Shown: positions 46,260 through 59,245 of the stretch, one piece after another
Layout: each line of letters begins with the position of its first letter
How positions within the stretch are numbered: position 1 is the first letter of the stretch
DNA from: Putridiphycobacter sp965230195
Lineage (GTDB): Bacteria > Bacteroidota > Bacteroidia > Flavobacteriales_D > Crocinitomicaceae
Reading direction: 5' to 3'
DNA: 64,000 bases
Assembly: GCA_965230195.1 (NCBI GenBank)
Contig: OZ245997.1
Span: 1,674,001 to 1,738,000 of the forward strand
Translations under genes and position numbers: made by a program
The notes under the pieces: model-generated
What the model saw: the letters and a program-made list of their open reading frames with translations, nothing else
Told to the model about the DNA's origin: nothing
Databases searched by the model: none

Positions 46260-48603
46260 TCAACTGTCTGCTGAAATCTTCTCCGATGACGCTGCTGCGA
46301 GTATCCATCTTCGACAGTTCGTGTGTCCACATCTGCACAGCGATTTGCTGTCTGCAGCTTTTTGCAGAGATTCTGCAGTCCTCCCAGGGTAATAGTCGAT
46401 GGTTAAGGGATCACCTGACGACCATGAACAGTATCCAACACAGAGATGCAGTATCGCGTTGATCACCTTTGCTTATGTCTTTGACAGCAACAAATACGAG
46501 ACGTTGCACTCCGTAATTCTCAACACAATACCTCACAAAAGGAGCTTCTTTGAGCACTCTGAGATTTGGGGAACATGAATGGTTCAGGAAACGCGAGGCA
46601 TTTCCCCGCTTTTCTGCGTCAATGGCGCTTGGGCAATCCTGTCTGTTGGCATAGAGCTCCCCCCAGTCGTCCAGGGCAAACATGTACGGCCGCACACACT
46701 TACATTCTCTGTCGGCGGCCTCGTCTTCCATCAGTACCTCCCCTGAGTCATGTCATCTCTATCGTCTTGAATAAGGACGGAGCTTACCGACGTACTCAAA
46801 AACGGCTTTGCCTTTTGGAATGGATTCCAATGCGACTAAACCCATTCCTAGTTCCTTTGGCAAATTCCATTGGCCAATGTAGATTCTGTACTGGCATCCA
46901 GTTCTGAAGACATTTCTTGCATCGCCGCGCTCGTACGGTTTCATATCGTAACATTTCTGCAGCAGCCGTTGGTACGCGAATCCACTCCGTCGCTTTGATC
47001 TTTCCATCCAAACACATTCCTCCAATCTAACGCACGAGACAGAGCGAACGATCCGATCCGGTTGAAAAAACATGCCCAGTAGGCTGACCTTTCTGCTTCG
47101 CCTTGAAGTGTATCCAATCGCGATGGATGAAAGACACTTCTGGATCGTAGTCGATAGATCATCTTCGGATCGCAGAGAGTTAACATAAGGAACAGCTGAA
47201 AGCGCATCGGACCTCTGACGAATTGTTCGGCGTTTGTTGTCCGGGCTTCGCTCTCTCGCCGATGGCTCTTTGCAGAAGTGGACTTGGCGATCGTCGGCGA
47301 CATCTTTTAGAGACTGGAGTTTCAAATGCATTCCGATCTGATCTTGTGCCTTCGGATAACTGCGTGCTGTTTATCGTCATTTCTGTCAAAGCGGCTTCAA
47401 TGGCGACGCTCTTGCTGGCCGCAACAGAACCAGATGCTCCCGAAGTATCCAAATGTGGGACGGCGACTTCGCTAGGGGCATTGATTCTAGATTCTTCAGC
47501 AGACCCAAGTGGCGCGATGGCGACGAGAGGGTGCTCAGAGGATCGACAACCGTCCTGTCGATCCACCATCGTCCCTTCCGAGGCACCATTCTTCGGGTGT
47601 ACTCCATTTTGACGATTCGTCTGATAACAACACCATTCGCCAGAAATAATCGAACAAACACGTGCTGTTGCTCACCACCTCGTTTGGTACAGGCGTATGT
47701 GACGGGGAATCGGCATCAGACCTGCTTGGTGGCATTTCCAGTGTCGAATGCAACATGCCAATGTCTTTGATCTCCAAAATTCCATCTGTACTGTCTTCCA
47801 TCTCCAAGATTCCATCCATAATACTGTCTTCCATCTCCAAAATTCTATCCATACTGTCTTCCATCTCCCTATCGTCCACACGTTGCTGCTCTCTTGCAAA
47901 CATTTCCAAGTCGATCTCTTCGATTCCGAGGATACTTCCTTCTTCTTCAGATGTCGCGTCCACCTCGATAGCTGAAAGATCCAGATACTCAAGCACTTCG
48001 GGACTCGAATCATCGTTGTTCAAGAACTCCAGACTATGGAAGTCGGCTAATGTCGTGCAATGCGCCATAGACTTTCTGAATCTCTCTGTTCTACTGGAAG
48101 AAGGTACCTTCAAATCCACACACCATCTCTTTATCTCTCGATCTCGATCGTGAGTGTTGCCGCACATGTGCCAGACAGGCTTCGGAAAAATCTTTGAGAG
48201 ATGCTATCGCATCTTGGTAACTCTCGGCTATGTGAATAGCGAAAATGGGTTCCTGTTGGGTCTGGCCAGTCAGCACGTAGGCATCTCCGGCAAGACGCAT
48301 AGCATCCACCTTCATGAGAGCAACACCCGATCTGTCCAGAGTCTCCAAATACCGCACGGCCTGCGCATCACCTTCGGACGTCCACAAATTCGACTGACCT
48401 CATTTGCTCACCTGGCGAATGATTTCGGCGCAGATCGTTTCGTTGATCGCATTCTGGCGCAGATATGTATTGAGATCCACGCCTTTAGCGGCGAGCGAAG
48501 AACCGGACTCCATACTCTGTCGAAGAGATAGAGGTGTTTTGTTTCGAATGTGTCGGCGCGTTCTTACATTTGTTGTCGCGTTGATCGAGGTTGTCCCCGA
48601 CAT
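46260..48603 (-). CDS. SET-domain protein lysine methyltransferase
   Basis: Predicted SAM-dependent protein (probably histone) lysine methyltransferase. The catalytic part is at the C-terminus: LGMGLVALESIPKGKAVFEY (SET-I start), then YMFALDDWGELYANR, the SAM-binding NASRFLNHSCSPNLRV, RLVFVAVKDISKGD joined to DPLTIDYYPG, and a post-SET cluster SLCRCGHTNCRRWIL. Upstream is a pre-SET-like Cys-containing region, and further N-terminal a long acidic, Ser-rich part with a short tandem repeat (47771-47863). The N-terminal limit is unsure: exons at 48400-48603 (MSGTTSINATTN, ICAEIIRQ) and 48091-48350 (AVRYLETLDRSGVALMKVD) join well to each other but could belong to a separate small gene. Confidence 0.75.
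47771..47863 (-). repeat. Coding tandem repeat in the SET gene, three units of 30-33 bp
   Basis: Units at 47771-47800, 47801-47833 and 47834-47863 each begin TCTCCAA and end CTGTCTTCCA on the + strand. On the coding strand they read as a 10-11 residue repeat, MEDS-x-DGILE. Lengths are multiples of three, so copy changes keep the frame. Confidence 0.85.
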
Positions 48604-49698
48604 CCTTCTACCGAGTGTCGTCCAAGTAAGTGGTCAGCGGAGGTCGCGATAACCAAAGCAACAGGAGCGCATTTACGACACATTATTGAGCATCGTGCAT
48701 TGTTCAATCTGTTAAAACGTGAGCTTCAGAGAGCAAGATATTTGCCGTTTTTCGTTCCCATTGCGCTAAGAGAGAGACGAAGAAGAGACGGCGTGAAGAC
48801 GCTTGCTGTGGTTCTGCGTTTGTTCGTCGATAAACGGGTGTGACTTGCACGGCGTACGAAATCGTCTGAGGCAAGACGTTCCCCTTGCCTGGCTCTTCAG
48901 GGTGTCCATTCTGGTCACCAACGACAGTCTTTAGTAGCCACTCGAAAGGCTTCAGAACAACGCAACCTCCTCCTCTCTATTCGGATATAAGCGCAGAGAA
49001 TTATCGTTGATAAGAACACTTCCCCTGTACAACATCATCCACGGAGAAGAAGACAAGTTGAGTGTCAATAAAGTTCAGCAAGGTATGGTGGCTTCATTGA
49101 TTTATATGCGAGTTTTGGTTTGCTTTCTTACACATGGAGTTCGTTGGAAACGGTGACCGTTGGGCAAGGTTGTTGCGGTGGGCAACACAGCGTCTTATAC
49201 ACGTCTTGGGCTTACTTTCTGCTGCTGTATCTTTTGAACAGCGGCAACTGTACGTTTGGGCCGTCGGCCAAGCGTGGCGACACGCAGGCTAACCGCCTCG
49301 TGTCATCTCGCCTATGAGTATTGCGTTTACGTGTATCTCCATTCTTCATTGTCGTTCCTAACACGTTGCGCAGTTTCTTCGTCAACACTCCGTCTTGTTT
49401 TCCCCTGTCCGCGTTGTCCCGTCTGTTTAGCGAGATGCTTTTGACCCGCGCTGAATTCATAGTTCCCGCGTTGATCGGGACGAGCTTTCTGCCGACGAAA
49501 AACGACGATTCAAAGATGAGCAAGTATATGAGGTACTCTACGCCGCCGACGCGTTCACTGTCATTGCGGTTCATTCTTTCACTCGAACCGATACGGTGAT
49601 GAACGTATCAACCTGAATGGAGTCTATGGTATTGCAGGGTCACTTCGAAGACGTCCAGGGTTCTCGGAATCTTGGTAGGGTGCAAGATTGTCGGAAAC
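48604..49698. other. Divergent intergenic region, no gene seen
   Basis: About 1.1 kb between the divergent SET gene and the helical-repeat gene. Short frames (for example 49120-49317) have no recognisable domain. It should contain both promoters. A possible 5' exon of the downstream gene around 49617-49672 could not be linked. Confidence 0.4.
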
Positions 49699-51119
49699 AT
49701 GATTGTTTCCAAAAAGAACGGAAACTTTACGAAATATGCTTCTCGAGTACGGAGTCTCAAAGAGATGTCACTTGCCGACAAACTCTCGGAGCTAGAAGCA
49801 TTATTTAAAGGCGAGACCGTTCCGTGGGTCGATGGAAATGACCCCTATGATGATGACACAGAGCTGCATACTGTTGGAAACCAGGATTTCATCGCGCGCT
49901 GCAACATTGTACGTGAAGTGTTGCGAGACCTGTACGAACAGAAAGATATTCCCTCAACAGAAAGCATGGGGAATCTTATGTACGAGGTGGGTGCAATGCC
50001 ACTGCTGTCCACGACTGGATGCTTAATCTGATTCTCCTGTCCTGTCCTATACAGGTTTGCGATTGTCTGCCCTATCTGTCCGACAGCGGGCGGAGCGTGG
50101 TGGTGCTGTCGGACGTTGCTTCCTGCATTACTATGCTTTCGCTGACAAATCTTGAGTCGCAGTATATGGAAATCGGTGAGCAGTGGGAAGAGAAAATGTC
50201 ACAGTGGGTGATTAACACATTTATCCGCTGTCCATTCAAGCAGGCGAAAAAGCAAGCCGTCCTTTGCCTCCAATTCATGTCTGATGGTCTGTGTGTTGGG
50301 TCCAGGCGAGCAGGAGGTTCTTACAAGTGCTTTCCAGTGATTCGAGCCATCACTGCTGCTCTCTCTGAATGGCCTCAGGGCCTTGGTGTTCGCCGATCCA
50401 TTAAACTGTGCCTTAAGCACGTGATCCGAATCATCGAACACGGTAGCTCATCTCCTTTGATCAGATGTCATGCATCATCGCGGTATTGGATGGGCAATGT
50501 AGATAAGTTGGTGCTGACAGCCCGAGAAGGATTTGGTATCCTCTGCGACTGTATCTCTGTCTTGTCGACGGACATTCCGGAAGACGTCGTCGGAAAACTC
50601 CTCTCCTGGGCACTCGAAGGTTCGAAGCACTCTTCTGTCTGGGAGGTAGGCGCATCAAAACGCAAACGTCACTTCATGCATATGTATGCACAACACTCTG
50701 CTTTTTTGGTAGACCCGGTACTACGGAATCAAGATCATAAAATCTATTCTGCAATTACCGTTCGAAGAAGAAGGAGAAGTCGCCGGATTGTTAAAGTCAA
50801 AAGATCGCAACATCTTACAAGTCTGTCGTCGATTTCCCGTTTTCTTGGCTCCTGTCAAAAGAGAATGCTTTTTCAGGTGTTAAAGGACGCAAACAGTGAT
50901 CGGAACAGACAAGTCAAGGACTTGGCCAAGGAGGTCTTGGAACACTATAATCATCTACGCAAGGAGAAAGGAATCTGTCCGATGACATCAAAAGCTTCAA
51001 GTTCTGGCAGCAAGTCCTGTTCGCAGGATCATGATGGACCGTCCTCCGCCCATTATCTGTATGCAGATGTGCCCCGAGGCGATGTCGTGTGTCAACGGGC
51101 ATGTGTGTGCACTATGTAG
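49699..51119 (+). CDS. Unrecognised protein with helical-repeat (ARM/HEAT-like) character
   Basis: Two exons are clear: 49699-49989, then an intron to 50054, then an exon running to TAG at 51117-51119. The protein (about 450 residues) starts MIVSKKNGNFTKYASRVRSL. It is mostly helical, with stretches such as FIARCNIVREVLRDLYEQKD, TAREGFGILCDCISVLSTDI and NRQVKDLAKEVLEHYNHLRK that look like ARM/HEAT or TOG-type helices. The family was not identified. A second frame at 51031-51426 holds a Cys-rich patch (CVNGHVCALC) and a Trp-rich end and may be a further exon or an alternative C-terminus. Confidence 0.5.
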
Positions 51120-51426
51120 GAAATCCTTTAAGGCCCCTAAGCTGCCCTTCAAGCTGCCCAATGACGTGGGCGATTTGCCGCCAGAGTTTTATGCAAACAT
51201 TTACCGTGGCACACCAACAGCGAATCTGGACGATCCTTGTAACCCAAATGAGTGGGATATCCACGCCCTTGAAAAGAATCAGATTTTTCAACTCGAGCCG
51301 AGTTTTCAGCCCGAGGCTTATGACTGGAGTGCGTGGTGGTGGCCGCTTCCGGAAAGATTAGAACGGCTTGCACGCTCATTAAGAAGCGGTGGAAAGGCGA
51401 TACAGGGAGAGAAATATGTTTACTGA

Positions 51427-52500
51427 ACACCCTCCTTCCCCTGCGTCTAAATACGGGATAGCTTTCTAACTCTACCATCGCTTTTGCTGACTGATAATGA
51501 AGGGAGAGGTATCGGCAAGACATATGGTAGTGGGAGAGAAGACCTGTGGGAATCCCTTTTGTGCCCACATCATTTCATGTAGCTGCCTGGACTCTGTTTT
51601 GTTTCTTTTCGCTCTTAGAGGTCTAGATGCGCGGTCAAGGGTCTGTGTCAGTGTAGCGCTTTATGTCTATCAATCCACCCGCCCTCTTTGAGTATATTCG
51701 AATGAATCTCTTCAACTCGAGTACTCGTTCCGTTTTGAGATCATCTTGGAATCGCCTGCGTCGTCTGCACAGGTCCAGACGATCAATGCCCAATTATCAC
51801 TTTCTTTCTGTGCTAGGCGTTTGCGATTCAGTATGCATGCATATATGCATTTGGTCTAGATATTGTCAGCGCACCTCACGCTCACGATCAGATGTTGTTG
51901 CAAGCTAGGATAGATCATAGTAGACAGACACACTGCAGATTGTTGTTCATAGACACAATTTGCAGATGACTTGAATAAGAATGGAATGAACGTGAGTCTG
52001 ATGATCTGCGAACCTCTCTGTTCATGAGATCCTTACTTTGGAAGCGTTGGCGGAAACATGTCCTTTAAAGACATGATGCCATGCTGTTTGTTCATTCTCG
52101 ATACCTGACTGAAATTCGTGCAGCTGTTTCATGACTGGGAGCGCATTTCTCAGTAGTCGGGTCGTCGCGTGTCTGCTCAAACTTTTACATTTCCATTGGG
52201 ATCCTGTACATGCGGCTTCATGAACCGCTATTCTTCTTCAAAATAATATCATCCAGCCAATTGTTTGTGGAGCACATGCACTGAGCCAGATCAAAGCTCA
52301 ACACATGTCAGAGCGTCTGAGGTGGGCCATGAGGGTTACATCAAGCGACAGAGCAAGTTATCTTGTTATTGGGATCCCTAATCGCGTCTTCGGACACTTT
52401 GCTGCAAAATAAACACCCCCGATGATTGTTTTTTAATGAGGTTGATTGTTGCGTGGAGGTGACGCACACACAAACAGAACAACATACACATCTGCTGACG
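51427..52500. other. Gene-free stretch before Rpt6
   Basis: Just over 1 kb with no convincing frame, RNA gene or repeat. Short open frames in both directions lack family motifs. It presumably holds the Rpt6 promoter. Confidence 0.45.
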
Positions 52501-53942
52501 ATGTCGCGCGAAGCTGTCGGTCTCTCCTACTATTACGACGCCAAGATCGAAGGCGTTGAGCACAAGATACGGGACAAGACACACAATCTTCGTCGTCTAG
52601 AGGCGCAACGCAACGAGCTAAACACACAGGGTCATTCACTCCTTTGCCCTCTGTACCACTCATGACGGACTGGCCCATTGTTCAGTGAGGTTGTTAAGAG
52701 AGGAGCTGCAATTGCTGCAGGAGCCAGGGTCCTATGTGGGCGAGGTCATTAAACCTATGGGAAAGAGCAAAGTGCTGGTGAAGGTGCATCCAGAAGGCAA
52801 ACACGTTGTGGACATTGATAAGAATATCAACATCGCTGATGTGACCCCTGGAGCCCGTGTGGCTCTCAAAAACGACAGCTATGCTCTGCACATCCTGCTG
52901 CCGACGAAAGTGGACCCGTTAGTCAGTTTGATGAAAGTGGAGAAAGTGCCAGACTCGACATACGATATGATCGGTGGTTTGGACCAACAGATCAAAGAGA
53001 TCAAAGAGGTCATTGAATTGCCAATCAAACATCCAGAACTCTTTGAAGCATTGGGTGTGGCTCAACCCAAAGGCGTACTGCTGTTTGGCCCCCCAGGCAC
53101 CGGAAAGACGCTGTTGGCTCGAGCCGTAGCACATCACACAGATTGCACATTTATTCGGGTGTCAGGATCAGAACTGGTTCAGAAATACATCGGAGAGGGA
53201 TCCCGAATGGTCCGCGAGCTCTTCGTCATGGCACGGTAAGGTGCTGAACACAACGAGACACGACAATGAGAGTGGGTGGGCCCTTAGGGAACATGCACCA
53301 TCAATTATCTTTATGGACGAAGTGGATTCCATTGGCTCGACCAGAGTGGAAGGAGGGAGCGGTGGTGGTGACAGCGAAGTCCAGAGGACCATGTTGGAGT
53401 TGCTCAATCAGTTGGACGGATTCGAAGCGACCAACAAAATCAAGGTCTCCCGATACCTGATGCATCGGTCGTCGACGGTCTCGTAGGTTCTGATGGCGAC
53501 GAATCGTATCGATATTCTCGATCCCGCTTTGCTGCGTCCGGGTCGGATCGATCGCAAGATCGAATTTCCGAACCCAAACGAGACATCGAGATTCGACATT
53601 CTGAAGATCCACTCGCGAAGAATGAATCTCACACGCGGCATCGATCTGATGAAAATTGCCAATTCAATGTCAGGTATACTCAGTGTATGCGCGCCGTATG
53701 TATCGATTAAGTAACGACTGTACTTTAGGCGCGTCCGGAGCTGAGCTCAAAGCATGCTGCACCGAAGCCGGTATGTTTGCGCTGCGAGAACGCCGAGTCC
53801 ACGTCACTCAAGAGGATTTCGAAATGGCCGTGTCTAAAGTACTGCAATCGGCGCATTGCTTCCATTCCTAACACTGAGGCCATCGCAGGTGATGAGAAAG
53901 GATTCTGAGAAGAATGTCAGTTTGAAGAAATTCTTCAAATAA
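52501..53942 (+). CDS. RPT6: 26S proteasome regulatory ATPase Rpt6 (PSMC5)
   Basis: AAA+ subunit of the 19S base that unfolds substrates. Six exons (52501-52630, 52686-53235, 53288-53444, 53487-53673, 53729-53838, 53889-53942) give 395 residues, close to the usual 400. In order: coiled coil HNLRRLEAQRNELN, OB-fold VLVKVHPEGKHVVDIDKNI, KVDPLVSLMKVEKVPDSTYD, Walker A GPPGTGKT, pore loop KYIGEG, Walker B SIIFMDEVDSIG, VLMATNRIDILDPALLRPGR with the arginine finger region, and the C-helix LRERRVHVTQEDFEMAVSKV. The last exon restores the conserved end MRKDSEKNVSLKKFFK. Seven residues at the N-terminus (MSREAVG) differ from animal Rpt6. Confidence 0.97.
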
Positions 53943-55090
53943 AGAGCAGCATCCAGCGCACGAGATGCAAGTAATGGCTTTGATTTCAACTAGCCGCGTC
54001 AGGATTCCGCGGTCGAGTTTCGAGCGTAATGGATGATTCATCATTTGCAGCCTGTTCTGAACCCGTTGTCTAGAAGCTCTTTCAAAAGACCGCCTCTTCG
54101 TTGTCTATCCTGTGGTCTGTTTGCGACGAACAGCATGGTTCACGCGATCGTCTGCTTCCCACGTGTTTTCATTCCTCCACGTTCATCCGAAAACGACGAC
54201 TCCTTGAATGTCCTGGGCAGGAATGCCTGGATTTGTCGAAAGAGTACTAAACTGCCGGTCTGCAGGTAACACCCTAACTAAGCGCGCCACTCGTTGTATA
54301 GATGCGTACGTTATCTGACCACTAGCTGCGTCATTTCTTCAACATCAACCGTCCTTCTTGTCACCTTCTCACGTTTCTTGTGGTCTAGAGGCATCTCCAA
54401 TTCTCCCATCCTCGCCGTCTCCAACGTTGACTGGATGGAACCGCCGGAGTTGATCGCCAACGAATCCATGTACGCAGCCACCTGACGCACACACTTGTTG
54501 TGATTTGACATCGTAGTATCCGGACGGGACCACGTCATTCCAAAACCCCTTTGCAGAAGGAGATCGAATTGCATTTCTGAACAGACTGAATACCACGCTT
54601 ATCTCGAGGATACCGAACACATCACCATTCCTTTTTCTATTTGCTGTCTGTGAGTAGAACAATTTCTGGATTCTTTCTTGACTGGCACCCGCCATATTTC
54701 TCTTACCCGTATTCTGCTATATAAGCCAAGTCCCAACGAACTCTTGATCGTGGACGAAGGCGAGTGCAGTAACACATCCGAATTTGCTTTGGATAAAAGT
54801 CATGTGACATGACGTTGCGGTGACGGTCTCAGCGTGATTGGGTGCTGAGCAGGACTGCTGCTGCTGTTTTCTGTGAGATTCTTTGAATGCTGCCTGTAAA
54901 AGCACGCTGTGGGAGGAAGTGTCTCGTCGCGATCGACAAAAAGCGATTTCCTTCTGCGCGACGACTGTCCATTTCACGACATCTCGGAATCGATACAATG
55001 CCGACAAGTTCCAAACGACGGTCATCCAAGGCAACATACAATACACCCCTTCTGCTTCCATTGCGCCGAATGACGTTGTGTAGTCGCGCA
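53943..55090. other. Region with a possible small reverse-strand gene
   Basis: On the reverse strand, frames at 55058-54717 (start MEAEGVYC), 54695-54369 and 54574-54311 are open one after another. The last contains a protein-like run, VRQVAAYMDSLAINSGGSIQ, followed by a charged helix to a stop at 54311. Short introns could join them, but no family was recognised and the junctions are not convincing. The 5' end lies head to head with the FHA gene. Nothing was seen at 53943-54300. Confidence 0.3.
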
Positions 55091-55788
55091 AGACGCCGAG
55101 TGGCAAGAAGCCTGATATACTGAATCTCGTTGGCCTCGAAGGACCGTTGAAAGGAGTCGTTTACGATCGGCGAGACACGACCATTCTGGTCGGTCGCGAA
55201 AGAGGAAGATGGAAACTGTTCCTGGACGATCCTTACGTCTCACAGAAACATGCGCGTATCTATTGGGATACCAGTCTGGATGTGTGGATGGTGCAAGACC
55301 GCGGCAGTTCCAATGGAACATTTCTGAATCTCATTGAAGTCATCGACGGAGGTACGTGAGGTCACACGTATGGATATGCACATGGATGCCATGCGGAAAT
55401 CTGTGCACCTAGCTGTTGAGCTGCGTGATGGTGACATCCTCGAATTTAGCGATACTAATCGTTTTGAAGTACAGGTAGCATTACTCTCTCTGTTATCTCG
55501 CGATCTGATGCGAAGTGCACGAGGCAGATCTCACCGTGTTCGGTGGACTTGACAAAAAGGGAGTTCTTTCATGCCGAGATGGAAATCTTTGCGAAAAGAT
55601 TGAAGGTGCGTTTGTGGAGCCATTGCAAAGTACTGGTTGGATGTGGATATGTTTAGGCACGTTCCGAATTGCAGATGACACGAATGCTGAAGCATTGGAA
55701 CGAAGCAAAGGTCAAGATTCTCGAAAAGTCTGGTTACAAAGTGGAGCATGCATTCTCGATGGAGGAGGACGAGACAGAAGCGAAATGA
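55091..55788 (+). CDS. FHA-domain protein
   Basis: Forkhead-associated domains bind phosphothreonine. The FHA core is clear at about 55145-55480: ILVGRERGRWKLFLDD, the binding loop DPYVSQKHARIYW, and QDRGSSNGTFLN, continued after an intron as AVELRDGDILEFSDTNRFEV. A charged helical tail follows over two more introns: ISPCSVDLTKREFFHAEMEI, FAKRLK, then SELQMTRMLKHWNEAKVKIL and an acidic end (MEEDETEAK) to TGA at 55786-55788. The first exon is unresolved: coding is clear from about 55091, just after an acceptor (GTGTAG), and an upstream ATG near 54998 is possible. No other domain suggests a pathway. The stop is 16 bp from the SEC3 stop on the other strand. Confidence 0.7.
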
Positions 55789-55804
55789 CCGGCACGTCGC
55801 TCTG

Positions 55805-58800
55805 TTATGTACCTGGCCCAGTCGTTTTGAATAATTCGGCCAGTTCTTCTGGACTGGGTGTGAGTGGAATGTTTGGGTAACACTCGGTCATTTGTTGCTC
55901 CAGTCTTCTGTATCGATCCAACACTTCTGCCTCAACACTTTGCCAGACGGTGTAAAGCAATTTTGGCGAAGATTCTCCCAGATGCTTCTTGACACGGGCA
56001 TACATCATGGAGAGCTTCTTATCTGTCGATGCCATGGTTTGCGAAATGAGCGTACGAACGTCTTGGGAAGAGAACCCCGTCTGAAAAGCGATCTCTTGGG
56101 GGCCGACTTCCTGAAGCTTCGACTCGATCTGCTTCGAAAATGCAAGGATATTCCACAGACGGCCGTATTCCAGTTGTTGTTGCACGTACTTACGCATTGC
56201 CTCATTCTAAAGGCATACGATCGCACAGATGCTGATCTCCATGCGTTGGCCTACTGTGCGAGGAATGGCATCGTCGCAGTATTTGTTTAAGGCAACGACG
56301 TGACGTGCTAATGGCCCTACACTCTTGTCGAAGTATGAGTAATTTTCGAGGCGTAGACGATCTCCGTGCTTCTCATCCGAACGTGCTAAGTTCTCGATGC
56401 TGCGAAACATGCTCTCCACGAGTCGCATATAGGCCAGATCCACTTCCTGTCTAACGGGGCCATTGTTGCCGACTCCCACAGTAGCATCCTCCTCTATGGT
56501 CACCTGTTGTGCAGTGAATGTTACTGCAAACGGTGAGGGAGGCTGACCTCTTGTTCCATATCTGAGAAATCGGCCGACAGAGGAGCAGTGGAGAGACTCA
56601 TAGCACGGTCCATAGAAGGACTGTCCTCCACTTCCGTCAAGAGTAGTTCAATTCTGTGCACGAGAACGGCGAAGTTGGAGACAAAGGGCAGCACATGTAC
56701 ATTCTTGACTCCATTGGCCTTGACAGAACGCTTTGTGTCATATCTGCAATCACCATTCTCTTAGAAGCACAGGCAATCGGGTGTCTTGCTTGTCGATCTC
56801 TGCCACCTTCTTCTGCATAAAGTCATCGAACGTCTTCTTCAATCGATCCTGAATACTTCTCAGGTAACCAAGAAGAGCCCACGAGATCGGATCGTTGTGC
56901 ATCTTTTCAATCCACTGGAGAACGGTTGCCAACATCGGCAAACACATGAGATGTGCGCCTCTGGATGTTAGATCCACAAGCGAGAATAGATCGTCCTCCA
57001 TTCCCTGACAGTACTCTCATCACAGTCTGTTCTCCAAAATGGCGGCGCACCGAAACGAGTTGCTGTATCAAGTTGATGCCATTCTGTGTCAAATACTTGG
57101 TATCTGCACTCTCTTCATCTTCAGAATCTGCAGGACACTTTGACTGAACGGTGGACGGTCTGCATGAGATGGGAGGCACCTTGCCAGAGCATGAGAAAAG
57201 AAGCGGCAGCATTTGCCTCGTCCAGTAGCATAGGGATCAAAGATGAGAGCATGGACTGAAACGTTTCGTGCAGCTGGGATCCCAATTCCATATCTCCAAT
57301 TGCCAGCATTCTACATCATAGAACAGGATTGTCGACAGGAGCATCCTCGGTAGATGGTGTACTTTGAGCTGGCCACTGTGGGACTGCCTCCACTGTCGAG
57401 GATCGATCCTGCTTTACCTCTGCTTCTCTGACTGTACTGCACGGAACTCTCGACGTCGCTTGCATGGCTTCCCGTAACGCTCTCCTTTGCTTTGTGCACC
57501 ATCTGTTCCAATGTCGAAAAGCGGCTTTCTGGAGATGTCTTCGAGATATCTAAGTCATGTGACGCGTGGGTCAGATTCATCTTCGCCGTCCCTCTCAATC
57601 GGCTTAAGTACACGTGGATGCGACGCCTTAGACCACAGCAGCATATGAAGTGAAAGGTGTGGTGCTGTTTTGCCACCTGAAAATGGTGTTCATAGTGGAG
57701 CAGTAATTCTGCCCAAGTGCATCTAAAGAATCCCGTTGGAGAAAATACATTGTCTGGAGCAATGGAGCGTGCTGTTCTCTCCAATGTCGAATCTCGGAGC
57801 CAAAACTCTCGGGCTTTGGAGTTTCGACGGGAGACGATGGGCACATGTGCTTCAAAACGAGATCTGTCTTCTGACGAAATGTGATGCCCAGGTAGTCGTT
57901 TGCACGAGCAATGAATCCCTGGACAGTGATCTCAGTATCTTGACTCCATGCATTCAAGTCCCTACTGTGCCAAGATGCTCGAGCTTCACTTTCTGATCCT
58001 TCACTGCCCGCATACGGATAAGTGTCGCCGGGATACTGTTTTCGCTGGCGGGATCCATTCGGCTCAATGTGCTGTGCAGCGCTCTGGCCGCTTCGATCAG
58101 ACTCGCCAGTCTACAGCACATCATGCCGCGTTCGTTTCCTGCTTGCAACAACTCAAACCGTCATCACCTGTCCGATTCAAATCTTCCCTTCTCCAGAATG
58201 GATGCATAACTGTCGTTCAGTTCCAAATGCGATAACAAACTCTGCAGTGTGCTCAAAAGCTTAGCACTGTTACGCGCTTCCATTTCCAGTGTATTGTTGC
58301 GTGCTTCGATAGCGGCGATGTCGTCTTTCATGTGACGAAGCTTCATGTCAAAGACCAGAAGACTCTGATCTAAATCATCCAACAGATGTGACGCTGATCT
58401 CAGTTTGCCCATAATCCCATCCACTGCTCGACTGTTCTCCAACATGGCATGAACATTGGCATCTTCCAGCGCACGATGCTCATCCTGCAGTCGTGTCTCA
58501 AAGTCCTGAACGTCACCAGGGCCCATGACAAAGAGCTCCAAGAGGGCATTCAAATCTCGCTCTTCTTTTTGCGAGACAAGGACATCGGATGTCAAATCTA
58601 GCAGAAGACTAGGTTATGGACATCGAGGCTGGCAGTGGACGGACAAGCTTGTTCTTCTTCGGATGCCAAATGTGTTCCGGTCGTGAAAAGACCTTGAGCA
58701 AATTCGCCCAGCGATGACAGAACGATGGCTGAATGGTCTTTCCACCACTGCTCCACTGTTTCGCTCGATGTTCCGATCACGGGCGGACGCAGATTCTCAT

Positions 58801-59245
58801 GCAGTCTACAGAAGACATCACATCATCACACTTTTGGAATCCTTTACTCAACCTGCAGATTTCTAATATGACAGCAGCGAAGCACAGACGTTGCTCTTCG
58901 GAATGAAAGACGTAGTTTCGTGCTTCCTTCTCGAAATTGAGCTCGATCGAAGAGAGTGACCCGCCTGTCGTTTTGGGCAGATCGATGGATGCCAGCTTTC
59001 CCATCTCCCATTGACTTCGAATCTGCACACCACAGTTCCCTCCTGGTCACTCTTTTTTCATCTGTCACATCACACCTGATATTGTGGCCGTGTCTGTGGC
59101 GTCGCTTTGCACACAAACAGTGTCCCATTATATCCCCTATCTTTCGACCGCTTCACCGTCACACAAAGGACCCGTGGACTGCGTGCCTTCTTCGATGCTC
59201 CCTAGAATCGCTTTCACGACCTCTGCCGTTCTCATATCTGTCTCA
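55805..59245 (-). CDS. EXOC1: Exocyst subunit SEC3/EXOC1
   Basis: Exocyst landmark subunit that tethers secretory vesicles to the plasma membrane. In order on the reverse strand: an N-terminal PH-like PIP2/Rho-binding region (KKARSPRVLCVTVKRSKD, GTLFVCKATPQTRP, RSQWEMGKLASIDL, LNFEKEARNYVFHSEEQ), the coiled coil FETRLQDEHRALEDANVHAM and DDLDQSLLVFDMKLRHMKDD, the domain with DDLFSLVDLTSRGAHLM and YLRSIQDRLKKTFDDFMQKK, RSVKANGVKNVHVLPFVSNF, and the C-terminal SEC3 end FQTGFSSQDVRTLISQ, YARVKKHLGESSPKLLYTVW, QMTECYP. The TAA is at 55805-55807. The 5' exon is uncertain: coding is clear from about 59205, and an ATG near 59245 needs an unusually short intron. Confidence 0.88.

Noticed and set aside
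51031..51426. Independent small gene with a RING-like zinc motif.
   Set aside because: Only one Cys pair pattern is visible and no RING spacing; kept as a possible exon of the upstream gene.
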